NCBI RefSeq assembly: GCF_016756615.1
Contig: NZ_AP023262.1
Span: 8,061,501 to 8,125,500 of the forward strand
Source: Mesorhizobium sp. L-8-3
Lineage (GTDB): Bacteria; Pseudomonadota; Alphaproteobacteria; Rhizobiales; Rhizobiaceae
Reading direction: 5' to 3'
DNA length: 64,000 nucleotides
Shown here: one piece after another, positions 17,406-25,211 of the stretch
How positions within the stretch are numbered: position 1 is the first letter of the stretch
Layout: every line of letters starts with the position of its first letter
Translations under genes and position numbers: made by a program
The notes under the pieces: model-generated
Database searches by the model: none
What the model was told of the DNA's origin: nothing
The model's input: only the letters and a program-made list of their open reading frames with translations

Positions 17406-18718
17406 GCGGCATCGGGATCGCATTCCTCTCCATCGTGGCGATGCTGATCCTGATCTATTCAGGCCTGCATGTCGCGATCGCCTTGATCCTCCTCTCTTTC
17501 CTCGGCGTGTGGCTGCTGCGCGGGAATTTCGACATCGCATCGAACATGCTGGTGCTCGCCTTCAAGGATTCCATCAGCGACTACATTTTCGGCGTCGTGC
17601 CGCTTTTCGTGCTGATGGGGCTTCTCGTGGCGGTCGCAGGCATCGGGCGGGACACGTTCGAAGTCGCCGCCCAGCTGTTTCGCAGGATCCTTGGCGGTCT
17701 CGGCATCGCGACCGTCGCCGCGAATGCCGTCTTCGCGGCGATAACGGGCATCTCCATCGCATCAGCCGCCGTATTCACCAAGGTGGCCGTGCCGGAGATG
17801 GTGCGCCACGGCTATACAGGTCGTTTCGCGGTCGGCGTCGTGGCGGGTTCGTCGGTGCTCGGCATGCTCATCCCGCCCAGCCTGCTCTTCATCCTCTACG
17901 GCGTCCTCACGGAACAATCCGTCGGGTCCCTGTTCATAGCGGGCGTCATTCCCGGCATGCTGCTTGCCCTAGTCTATTGCGCCGGGATCTTCGCCATGGG
18001 GCGCTGGTGGCCAGGCTTCATCGGCGGGCAGACGGCGCGGGCGCGCGAAGAGGCACCCGACATGGGCATCGGCGAAATGCTGAACAAGCTGGCCCCCATC
18101 GTCATACTGGTTTCGCTTGTGCTCGGCGGCATCTATGGCGGATATTTCACGCCGACGGAGGCGGGCGCCGCCGGAGCGCTTGGGGCGCTGCTCATCTCGC
18201 TCGCCAAGCGTCGCCTCACCTGGGCGAGCTTCTGGCAGGTGCTGGTCCAGACAGGCCATACCACTTCGTCGATCTGCTTCCTGATCATCGGCGCCAGCCT
18301 CTATTCGCGCATGCTGGCAATGTCGGGCATGCCGGGCTGGCTCGGCACATGGGTCGTGGAATCGGGGATGGGCGCGACGGGGATCGTCGTCGCGCTGATG
18401 ATCGTCATCATGCTGCTCGGCACCATCCTCGATTCGGCCTCGATCATGCTGCTGACGCTGCCGATCGCGGTTCCGATCCTGACGGGGACCGGCGTCGACC
18501 TGATCTGGCTCGGCGTGCTCGTGGTGCTTGCCGTCGAGATCGGCCTGCTCACCCCGCCCTTCGGCATCGCGGTCTTCGTGGTCAAGGCGACCCTTGGACC
18601 CGACAGCAAGATCACCTTGCATGACATCTTCCTGGGCGCCCTGCCCTTCGCCGCGATGATGCTCTTCGTCCTCGCCCTCGTCTTCCTCTTCCCGGTGCTG
18701 ACCACAGCGCTGCTTTGA
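17402..18718 (+). CDS. TRAP transporter large permease (DctM family)
   Basis: Large sodium-coupled membrane subunit, 438 aa, with about 12 hydrophobic segments. Family landmarks are VVPLFVLMGLLVAVAGI, GSSVLGMLIPPSLLFILYGV and GGYFTPTEAGAAGALGALL, and the C-terminal LTPPFGIAVFVVKA. The ATG at 17402 overlaps the DctQ stop by 4 nt. Together with the upstream genes it forms a complete importer for an organic acid. An MBL-fold hydrolase starts 17 nt after its stop, so the latter is in the same operon. Confidence 0.93.
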   Translation: MSGIGIAFLSIVAMLILIYSGLHVAIALILLSFLGVWLLRGNFDIASNMLVLAFKDSISDYIFGVVPLFVLMGLLVAVAGIGRDTFEVAAQLFRRILGGLGIATVAANAVFAAITGISIASAAVFTKVAVPEMVRHGYTGRFAVGVVAGSSVLGMLIPPSLLFILYGVLTEQSVGSLFIAGVIPGMLLALVYCAGIFAMGRWWPGFIGGQTARAREEAPDMGIGEMLNKLAPIVILVSLVLGGIYGGYFTPTEAGAAGALGALLISLAKRRLTWASFWQVLVQTGHTTSSICFLIIGASLYSRMLAMSGMPGWLGTWVVESGMGATGIVVALMIVIMLLGTILDSASIMLLTLPIAVPILTGTGVDLIWLGVLVVLAVEIGLLTPPFGIAVFVVKATLGPDSKITLHDIFLGALPFAAMMLFVLALVFLFPVLTTALL

Positions 18719-18735
18719 CCCGGAAGGAATCGAAC

Positions 18736-19746
18736 ATGGCCAGATGGCAATACAGGAAAGGTCTCCAGGATCTTGGCAACGGCTGCTACGCCTATCTGCT
18801 GCCCGACGGCAGCTGGGGCTGGTCGAATGCCGGCCTGGTTACCGATGGGGATGCGACCCTTCTCGTCGACACGCTGTTCGACCTCAAGCTCACGGCCGAG
18901 ATGCTGAAGTCCATGCGCGACGCCGTTCCAGCGGCCAAGGAAATAGGTACGTTGGTGAACACCCATGCCGACGGCGATCACACCTTCGGAAATCAGCTGG
19001 TCAAGGACGCCCGCATCATCGGAACGCAAGGGACCGTCGACGATTTCGCCCGCTTCGATCCGGCAGTCGTGCAGAAGATCTGCCTCGACGCCGAGCAATA
19101 TGGCAGCGCCGGCGTGTTCATGCGCGAGTGCTTTCGTCCGTTCGACTTCTCGGGCATCGAACTCACCCCGCCCAACGAGGTGTTCTCAGGCACGCTCGAT
19201 ATCATGGTGGGATCGAAGAAGGTCCAGCTCATCGAGGTCGGCCCCTCGCATTCGCTCGGCGACGCGCTGATCTACGTTCCCGACGACAAGGTCATCTTCA
19301 CCGGCGACATCCTCTTCACCGAAGGCACGCCAATCGCCTGGTACGGCCCGGTCAAGCGCTGGATCGACGTCTGCGACATGGTGCTCGGCATGGACGTCGA
19401 GACGGTCGTGGCTGGACATGGACCGATCTCCACCAAGGACGACGTGCGCCGGATGCGCGACTATCTGCAATATGTCACCGACCAGGCGCGCCCTCTCTAT
19501 GAAGAGGGAATGGACTACCTAGCCGCTGCCTACAAGATGGACCTCGGAGAATACCGCGACTGGGACGACGCCGAGCGGGTGGTGGTAACGGTGCAGACGC
19601 TCTTCGACGATTTCGAGAACGCTCCGCAACGGCCGGTCCGTGCGCCGATCCCCTACTTCGCCGAAATGAAGAGCTTCCGCCATCATCTGGGGCGCGGGCC
19701 GGTACACGAAGCCTACTGCAAGGCCTGCGGCGAAGCGCACGGTTAG
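18736..19746 (+). CDS. MBL-fold metallo-hydrolase with HADGDH motif
   Basis: Predicted binuclear metal hydrolase, 336 aa, cytoplasmic (no signal peptide). The first metal motif reads NTHADGDHTFGN, so the usual HxHxDH has Asp instead of the second His, a variant seen in a subset of MBL proteins. The later metal ligands are present: EVGPSHSLGDAL, FTGDILFTEGTP and VVAGHGPIS. The C-terminal part carries a domain with several acidic and aromatic residues and ends in CKACGEAHG. The ATG at 18736 has GGAAGG upstream. As the last gene of the TRAP operon it probably acts on the imported compound or its CoA thioester. Confidence 0.85.
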   Translation: MARWQYRKGLQDLGNGCYAYLLPDGSWGWSNAGLVTDGDATLLVDTLFDLKLTAEMLKSMRDAVPAAKEIGTLVNTHADGDHTFGNQLVKDARIIGTQGTVDDFARFDPAVVQKICLDAEQYGSAGVFMRECFRPFDFSGIELTPPNEVFSGTLDIMVGSKKVQLIEVGPSHSLGDALIYVPDDKVIFTGDILFTEGTPIAWYGPVKRWIDVCDMVLGMDVETVVAGHGPISTKDDVRRMRDYLQYVTDQARPLYEEGMDYLAAAYKMDLGEYRDWDDAERVVVTVQTLFDDFENAPQRPVRAPIPYFAEMKSFRHHLGRGPVHEAYCKACGEAHG

Positions 19747-19784
19747 AAAGACCTTGCACGCCGGGCTCCTTGTCTCGGAACAAT

Positions 19785-19812
19785 GGATGATGGCGTCTCC
19801 GCGCCATCATCC
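19785..19812. terminator. Bidirectional hairpin between convergent genes
   Basis: Perfect 11-bp stem GGATGATGGCG/CGCCATCATCC with a 6-nt loop, in the 88-nt gap between the MBL hydrolase (+) and the glutathione transferase (-). No long T-run follows on either strand. Confidence 0.55.
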
Positions 19813-19834
19813 GAGGAGGTCGGGGCTGCAATTT

Positions 19835-20563
19835 CTAGCAGCTTGGTCCGAGATCGCGCGAACCCGGCATGTAGGCGGTCGAAAAATTGGGGCGTGCCTG
19901 GATCCGCCGGTACCAGTCGGTCACGCCAGGCAGGTCGGACCACATGTTGCCCAGCCCGAGATCCTCCATACGCACGACGGTCGGGGTGATGCTGACGTCG
20001 GCGAGCGTATACTGGTCCCCGACCAGCCACGGCCCCGTAACCAGCGCCTTCTCCATGCGTTCCAATGTCTGGCGCAGCTTGTCGAGGGCTTCGTCAATGG
20101 CCTGCTTGTCGAATCCGCCGCGCCCCATATGCCGGTAAAAATGCTTTCGCAACGGCAGGCGTCTGGCATAGGCGGCAAATTCCTCTTCGGACAATTTCTG
20201 CCAGATCGGTACGAAATAGGCGTTGAAGGATGGATATCGGATCGCCGGCGTCGGGACCTCGTCGATGAACTGCCGCCAGGCACGCATCCTGGCGGTTCCC
20301 TTGGCATCCCTCGGACGGACGGGGACCTCGGGGTATACATCCTCAAGATATTCGTTGATCACGGACGAATCGATGATCGGATCGCCGTCGTCGATCAGCG
20401 TCGGCACGACGCCGTTGGGGTTCAGCTTCAGATAGTCTTCGGTGAGGTGGTCCCCCGTGGTGAAAACGATCAGGTTCGATTTCCAGTCCAACCCTTTTTC
20501 GGCAAGCACCAGTCGCACCTTCTGGCTGCATGTCGAGATCGGCGAATGGTACAGTTCGAGCAT
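19835..20563 (-). CDS. Glutathione S-transferase family protein
   Basis: Cytoplasmic GST, 242 aa. The N-terminal thioredoxin-like domain reads MLELYHSPISTCSQKVRLVL with a candidate catalytic Ser/Cys at residues 10-12, then the cis-proline/GSH motif VVPTLIDDGDPIIDSSVINEYL. The C-terminal helical domain follows (EQYTLADVSITPTVVRMEDLG type segment). The ATG at 20563 has AGGAGG 5 nt upstream, which decides the start. Divergent from a LysR regulator that probably controls it. Such GSTs act in aromatic or halogenated compound metabolism; the substrate is unknown. Confidence 0.9.
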   Translation of the reverse strand: MLELYHSPISTCSQKVRLVLAEKGLDWKSNLIVFTTGDHLTEDYLKLNPNGVVPTLIDDGDPIIDSSVINEYLEDVYPEVPVRPRDAKGTARMRAWRQFIDEVPTPAIRYPSFNAYFVPIWQKLSEEEFAAYARRLPLRKHFYRHMGRGGFDKQAIDEALDKLRQTLERMEKALVTGPWLVGDQYTLADVSITPTVVRMEDLGLGNMWSDLPGVTDWYRRIQARPNFSTAYMPGSRDLGPSC

Positions 20564-20651
20564 CGGATCCTCCTGCTTGGTCCGGGAATGATCGCGGACC
20601 CGAGGCCCCGATGGAAATGCTAAGTCCGCATCCGATCCATACGGGTTTCGA

Positions 20652-21605
20652 ATGAGCAGAATTCTCGACCTCGAGCTGCTGCGGTGCTTCCAGCGCGTGG
20701 CGGAGTTCCGAAACGTCACCCGTGCCGCATTCGATCTCGGCATTTCCCAGCCGGCATTGACCCGGTTGATCAGGCGGCTCGAAGACGAGGTCGGCACGCG
20801 GCTGCTGACGCGTGCGGCGCGCGGGGTCACGCCAACGGAAGCGGGTCAACTGCTGCTGTCCAAAGCCGCGCCTCTGCTGGCGCAGGCCCACGTCGTGGGC
20901 GAGCAACTCTCACAATGGCGCTCGGCGCTTTCGGGCGATGTCTCGCTCGGCATGCCGAGTTCGCTGCACCACGCTGTGACGCTGCCGCTGGTGCAGGAAC
21001 TGCGCGAAAGCGAGCCAGGAATCCGTTTGAGCGTCATGGACGGATTCGATGCGATGCTTCACGCGCAATTGCGCGACGGCCGCACCGACATCGGCGTCCT
21101 GATCCATGACACGGAGCGTCTGATCGAGGGCGTTGACCAGCAGCCGATAGCCAACGACCCCTTGATGGTGATGGCGCCAATGAACGCATTTCCCGATGCG
21201 GGAGCCTTGACCATTGATCGGTTGCGCCATCTCGAGCTGGTGTTGCCCGGCGTGAGCAATTCGTTGCGTCAGCATGTCGACAAGCTTTTCCGACGGCGAG
21301 GAGCCATACCGCGCATCGCCATGGAGGTGGATTCCTGGCGCCTTGCGCATGATCTGGTGACACACGGCAACTGCGTCACGATCGTTCCCGCGTCGGGCGT
21401 TCGCGGCCGGGATATGGACGGCATCGGATGCTGGCCGATCGCCGGCGCCTCGATCTTCTGGGCGCGCTGCGTCAGCAGGGCGCGGCGAGACTCTCCGGTC
21501 GTGCGTGAAGTCTGCAGCCGGCTCGATCGGCTGATGCGCCGGATCGAACGGCCGAAGTCCGATGCCCGATCCCGGGACAGAACGCAGAGCCCAGCCCGCC
21601 CCTGA
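20652..21605 (+). CDS. LysR-family transcriptional regulator
   Basis: LysR-type regulator, 317 aa. The helix-turn-helix lies at residues 5-65 (LELLRCFQRVAEFRNVTRAAFDLGISQPALTRLIRRLEDEVGTRLL). The effector domain begins near SGDVSLGMPSSL and ends with IVPASGVRGRDMDG. It is 88 nt from the divergent glutathione transferase start, the usual arrangement for LysR target control. The last 40 residues (SRARRDSPVVREVC onward) are basic and probably disordered. Confidence 0.9.
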   Translation: MSRILDLELLRCFQRVAEFRNVTRAAFDLGISQPALTRLIRRLEDEVGTRLLTRAARGVTPTEAGQLLLSKAAPLLAQAHVVGEQLSQWRSALSGDVSLGMPSSLHHAVTLPLVQELRESEPGIRLSVMDGFDAMLHAQLRDGRTDIGVLIHDTERLIEGVDQQPIANDPLMVMAPMNAFPDAGALTIDRLRHLELVLPGVSNSLRQHVDKLFRRRGAIPRIAMEVDSWRLAHDLVTHGNCVTIVPASGVRGRDMDGIGCWPIAGASIFWARCVSRARRDSPVVREVCSRLDRLMRRIERPKSDARSRDRTQSPARP

Positions 21606-21777
21606 AATCGATCCGGAACCGACATCTCCCTGCCTTGCAAGAAACAGCCGGACGACCGCGGCCGGCCAAAGGAGGCACTATCCAGTTCAGTCTGCATCGG
21701 AATGTCGGCCACCAAGGGCAATTCGGTTTCGAACCGCGGTCGGGTGGGCGCCCAGGCTCAAGGTCCGGCACAGGACG

Positions 21778-22446
21778 TTACGAAGCACCGGCCTCGACCG
21801 CCAGCCCTGCGGCCTTCCACTCGGGCAGCCCGTCTTCCAGCCTGCGGGCGGTAAATCCCCTTTCGCGCAGTCTCGCCACGGCTTCGAAGGACATGACGCA
21901 CCAGGGGCCGCGGCAGTAGGCGACGATCTCGCGCCCCTCGTCGAATCCATCAGCGAGGGCTTCGAGGTCGGGAAGCGGCACGTTGATCGCACCCGGCAGG
22001 TGTCCGAGAGCGTATTCGTCCGGCGGCCGGACGTCGATCACCGTGACGAGACCTTGATCCATCCGCGCGGCGAGTTCGTCGCGGGAAACCGGCTCCATGT
22101 CGTCGCGGCGGTCGAAATAGCCGCGGACCACGCGTTCGACCTCGGCCGAATGCCTCTCGGCAACGGCGCGCAGGGCGGCAAAGGCGGCCAGCACGCTCTC
22201 GTCCGCCAGGCGGTAGTTCACGAACTTTCCATCGCGCTCCGAGGTCACCAGTCCGGCACGGCGCATCGCCTGGAGATGCTGCGAAACATTGGCGACCGGC
22301 AAAGAGAGCTTCGCCGCCAGCGCCTCCACGCTGCGCGCGCCCTGCGCCAGATGCTCGACGAGTTCGAGCCGCTGCGCGTTGCCGAAGGCCTTCCCCACCT
22401 GGGCGAACTGCTCATAGAGGGCCTGTTTCGGATTGCCGATTGACAT
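21778..22446 (-). CDS. ArsR-type HTH/rhodanese fusion regulator
   Basis: Two-domain protein, 222 aa. Residues 1-100 are an ArsR/SmtB winged helix (VEALAAKLSLPVANVSQHLQAMRRAGLVTSERDGKFVNYRL). Residues 120-218 are a rhodanese domain (VIDVRPPDEYALGHLPGAINVP, active loop YCRGPWCVMS, then LEDGLPEWKAAGL). Only two cysteines occur in the whole protein, both in the rhodanese loop, so the DNA-binding domain itself has no thiol sensor. Members of this class are thought to sense or transfer persulfide sulfur. It faces away from an MBL persulfide-dioxygenase-like gene. A symmetrical operator candidate lies 24-43 nt upstream of its start. Confidence 0.9.
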   Translation of the reverse strand: MSIGNPKQALYEQFAQVGKAFGNAQRLELVEHLAQGARSVEALAAKLSLPVANVSQHLQAMRRAGLVTSERDGKFVNYRLADESVLAAFAALRAVAERHSAEVERVVRGYFDRRDDMEPVSRDELAARMDQGLVTVIDVRPPDEYALGHLPGAINVPLPDLEALADGFDEGREIVAYCRGPWCVMSFEAVARLRERGFTARRLEDGLPEWKAAGLAVEAGAS

Positions 22447-22469
22447 CGCCGTACCGCCTACGATAGATC

Positions 22470-22489
22470 ATTCAACATAATTATTGAAT
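22470..22489. promoter_or_regulatory. ArsR-type operator candidate ATTCAA-N8-TTGAAT
   Basis: Perfect 6-bp inverted repeat with an A+T-rich 8-nt centre, just upstream of the ArsR-rhodanese gene and in the promoter region shared with the MBL gene at 22609. Size and symmetry match ArsR/SmtB-family operators, so it is the likely autoregulatory site. Confidence 0.6.
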
Positions 22490-22608
22490 TTAGAATACCA
22501 CGCCGCTTTGCGAAGGGGCAAGCCCATGTCGTCCAGGACGCTGTTGCCCCTAACACCCCCTCGGCCCGTCGCGCTGACGATGGGCAGCCCGTCGAACGGA
22601 GCAAAAAG

Positions 22609-23340
22609 ATGATCCTGCGCCAGTTCCTGCATTCCGACCCCGTGGCCGCATCCTATCTGTTCGGCTGTGGCGGCAAGGCATCCGCGGCCGTCGTCGATCC
22701 CGTCGGCGATGTCAGGTCCTATCTGGACGCCGCAGCGGCGACGGGCATGCGAATCCTCTACGTCGTCGACACCCACGTCCATGCCGATCACGTCTCTTCG
22801 GGCCGCGCACTCGCCGAAGCCTCCGGCGCGCAATACGTGCTCTTCGAAGGGACCGGCGCGGGTTTTCCGTTCCGGGGGGTGAAGGACGGCACCGTGCTCG
22901 AACTCGGCAACGTGACCGCCAAGGTCATGCACACGCCGGGACATTCGCCCGAGCATGTGTCTCTGCTGGTGACCGACCGCACGCGCGCCCCCGAACCATG
23001 GTTCATCCTCACCGGGCACACGCTCATGGTCGGCGATCTCGGACGAACCGAGCTCGCTTCCAGTGCCGAGGAAGGCGCGCGCGCCCTGTTCGCTACGGCC
23101 CGGCGCCTGAAGGGGCTTCCGGACCACGTCGAAGTCTTCCCCGGCGCCTATTCCGGCTCGGTTTGCGGGAGGTCGCTGAGCGGCAAGGCGACTTCGACCA
23201 TCGGCTTCGAGAAGCGGTTCAACAAGGCGTTCCGGATCGAGGACGAAGAGGCCTTCGTCGCCGCGATGGTCGCCGACATCCCGCCCCCGCCGCCTGAGGC
23301 AGCACGGATCCGTGCGGTCAACGTGGGGACGGCGTCGTGA
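22609..23340 (+). CDS. MBL-fold persulfide dioxygenase-like protein (ETHE1/Blh class)
   Basis: Metallo-beta-lactamase fold protein, 243 aa. The canonical motif THVHADH (about residues 60-66) is followed by MHTPGHSPEHVS and LMVGDLGRTEL, which match the mono-iron persulfide dioxygenase/glyoxalase II-like group. YSGSVCGRSLSGKATSTIGFEKRFN near the C-terminus is typical of Blh/ETHE1-like proteins. Expected role: oxidation of glutathione persulfide to sulfite in sulfide detoxification. It is coupled to the MFS gene by a GTGA overlap and divergent from the ArsR-rhodanese regulator. Confidence 0.85.
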   Translation: MILRQFLHSDPVAASYLFGCGGKASAAVVDPVGDVRSYLDAAAATGMRILYVVDTHVHADHVSSGRALAEASGAQYVLFEGTGAGFPFRGVKDGTVLELGNVTAKVMHTPGHSPEHVSLLVTDRTRAPEPWFILTGHTLMVGDLGRTELASSAEEGARALFATARRLKGLPDHVEVFPGAYSGSVCGRSLSGKATSTIGFEKRFNKAFRIEDEEAFVAAMVADIPPPPPEAARIRAVNVGTAS

Positions 23341-24575
23341 ACGACGGCGCCGTTGGCGGCGTCCGCCTCGGACTGAAGGAGAACTGGCGCCAGTTCGCGC
23401 TGCTCGTCCTCATCAACGCCTTCGTGGGCGGCATGGTCGGCATCGAGCGAACGGTCGTGCCGCTGATCGGCTCCGAGGAATTCGGCATCGCCTCGACCAC
23501 GCTCGTGGTGTCCTTCATCGTCTCTTTCGGCGTGGTGAAGGCTTTCGCCAATCTCGTCTCCGGACAACTCGCCGACCGCTGGGGGCGCAAGCGGGTGCTC
23601 GTGCTGGGCTGGCTCTTCGGCCTGCCGGTGCCGTTCATGATCCTGTGGGCACCGGACTGGAACTGGATCGTAGCAGCCAACGCCCTGCTGGGCGTCAGCC
23701 AGGGCCTCGCCTGGTCGATGACCGTCATCATGAAGGTCGACCTCGTCGGTCCGAAGGGACGCGGCCTGGCCGTCGGCCTCAACGAGTTCGCGGGCTATTT
23801 CGCGGTCGGTGTCACGGCATTCCTCACCGGTTGGCTGGCGGCCGAGCACGGCCTGAGGCCGGTCCCGATCTATCTGGGCGTGGGCTACGCGATCCTGGGA
23901 ACGGTTCTCTCGATCTTTGTCGTGCGGGACACGCGCGGGCACGTCCGGCTGGAGACCGCGAAGCACGCGAACGAGGGATCGCCGCTCACCTTCCGCGACG
24001 TCTTCGTGCTGACCTCGTTGCGCGACCGCAACCTCTTCGCGGCGTCGCAGGCGGGACTGGTCAACAACCTCAATGACGGCATGAGCTGGGGCATCTTCCC
24101 GCTTTTCTTCACCGCCGGCGGACTGGGGATCGAGCGCGTCGGCATACTGAAGGCGGTCTATCCCGCGGTCTGGGGGCTATGCCAGGTCGTCACCGGGCCG
24201 CTCAGCGACCGATGGGGCCGCAAGGGGCTGATCGTGGCCGGGATGTGGGTCCAGGCGGCGGCGCTCCTGCTCACCGCCGTCACGGGCAAGTTCGGATGGT
24301 GGCTGGGCGCGAGCGTCCTACTGGGGCTCGGGACCGCGATGGTCTATCCGAGCCTCATCGCGGCCGTCTCGGACGCCTCGCATCCGTCATGGCGTGCCCG
24401 CTCGCTGAGCGTCTACCGCTTCTGGCGCGACCTCGGCTACGCGATCGGCGCATTGTCGGCGGGGCTGATCGCGGACGCCTTCGGGCTGGCCGCCGCGATC
24501 ATGGCGATCGCCGGGCTCACCTTCGTTTCGGGCGCGGTGGCGGCGGTGGCGATGGTCGAGCGGCGGCCCTCCTAG
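23337..24575 (+). CDS. MFS transporter
   Basis: Inner-membrane major facilitator protein, 412 aa, about 12 membrane segments. The motif-A loops GQLADRWGRKRVLV (between helices 2 and 3) and GPLSDRWGRKGLIV (second half) are both present. The GTG start overlaps the stop of the persulfide dioxygenase-like gene, so translation is coupled. Context suggests export of a sulfur oxidation product or xenobiotic, by analogy with permeases found in BigR-type operons, but the family does not fix the substrate. Confidence 0.9.
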   Translation: MNDGAVGGVRLGLKENWRQFALLVLINAFVGGMVGIERTVVPLIGSEEFGIASTTLVVSFIVSFGVVKAFANLVSGQLADRWGRKRVLVLGWLFGLPVPFMILWAPDWNWIVAANALLGVSQGLAWSMTVIMKVDLVGPKGRGLAVGLNEFAGYFAVGVTAFLTGWLAAEHGLRPVPIYLGVGYAILGTVLSIFVVRDTRGHVRLETAKHANEGSPLTFRDVFVLTSLRDRNLFAASQAGLVNNLNDGMSWGIFPLFFTAGGLGIERVGILKAVYPAVWGLCQVVTGPLSDRWGRKGLIVAGMWVQAAALLLTAVTGKFGWWLGASVLLGLGTAMVYPSLIAAVSDASHPSWRARSLSVYRFWRDLGYAIGALSAGLIADAFGLAAAIMAIAGLTFVSGAVAAVAMVERRPS

Positions 24576-24696
24576 GGCGAGGCCCGCGAGGACGTCGCGC
24601 GAATTCATGCCACGCACCATGGATTCTCGATCTGGCGCGCTGTCTTTTCCCGGAACCGCTGCTCCCTTGCCGGAGCATGCTACAAGCCTCGGCTGA

Positions 24697-25050
24697 TTAC
24701 CTGAACATTCCATAGAGGAACTGGGCTATGTCGCTTTCGAGCGGGAACGACAGCATGCCCATGACGGAATATCCGAGCAGCCAGGGCATGAGGTAGAACC
24801 GGATCATGAAGAAGAACCAGGCCACGTAGAGCGGCACCAAGGGATCGACAAGGAAAGCCGGCGTCACGGGTTTGAAGAAGCGCAGGATCGGATCGGTGGC
24901 CCGAACGAAGAAGCGCATGAAAAAGAACTCGGAATCCTCCCGCAGGAAAAGGTTCATCGCCGCGCGACCGATGAGGGTCCACATCACGACGCCGAGCACG
25001 TAATCGACCACGATCACCCAAAGCGGGTGAATGAAGATCATTTGTTCCAA
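24697..25050 (-). CDS. Small YggT-like membrane protein
   Basis: Inner-membrane protein of 117 aa with about three hydrophobic segments. The middle segment RFFVRATDPILRFFKPVTPAFLVDPLVPLYVAWF resembles the YggT-family pattern (TDPILRxx...P). The TTG start at 25050 is preferred because GGGGAG lies 7 nt upstream; an ATG three codons later is the alternative. It is separated from the symporter by a hairpin and a palindromic repeat, so it is probably a separate unit. Function unknown. Confidence 0.7.
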   Translation of the reverse strand: MEQMIFIHPLWVIVVDYVLGVVMWTLIGRAAMNLFLREDSEFFFMRFFVRATDPILRFFKPVTPAFLVDPLVPLYVAWFFFMIRFYLMPWLLGYSVMGMLSFPLESDIAQFLYGMFR

Positions 25051-25068
25051 AGAAGGGCTCCCCAGAGG

Positions 25069-25102
25069 AAAGGGGCGGGACTTGGTCCCGCCCCTTGCTT
25101 TT
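25069..25102. terminator. Strong intrinsic hairpin (12-bp stem) with T-tract
   Basis: Perfect 12-bp stem (25070-25081 with 25085-25096), 3-nt loop. It is followed by TTGCTTTT on the plus strand and by TTTCCTCT on the minus strand. It lies downstream of the minus-strand symporter operon and upstream of the YggT-like gene, so it probably ends the symporter transcript. Confidence 0.7.
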
Positions 25103-25112
25103 GGCTTGATGC

Positions 25113-25211
25113 CACCTAAAGCGCGTCGCGATATTTACGCGCTTCAGGTGTTTGTTCCTTCACATGTCTTTGCCCCGAAACCGGTTCCCAGTTTCGGGAG
25201 ACATTCTCTAG
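25113..25211. repeat. RIME-like palindromic intergenic repeat
   Basis: A mosaic palindromic element of rhizobial type. It includes a perfect 8-bp stem CCCGAAAC/GTTTCGGG (25174-25181 with 25191-25198, 9-nt loop) and a GCGCGTCGCG/ACGCGC part near 25120-25143. It reaches the end of the symporter gene. Its motif style matches repeats familiar from Mesorhizobium-like genomes. Confidence 0.6.
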
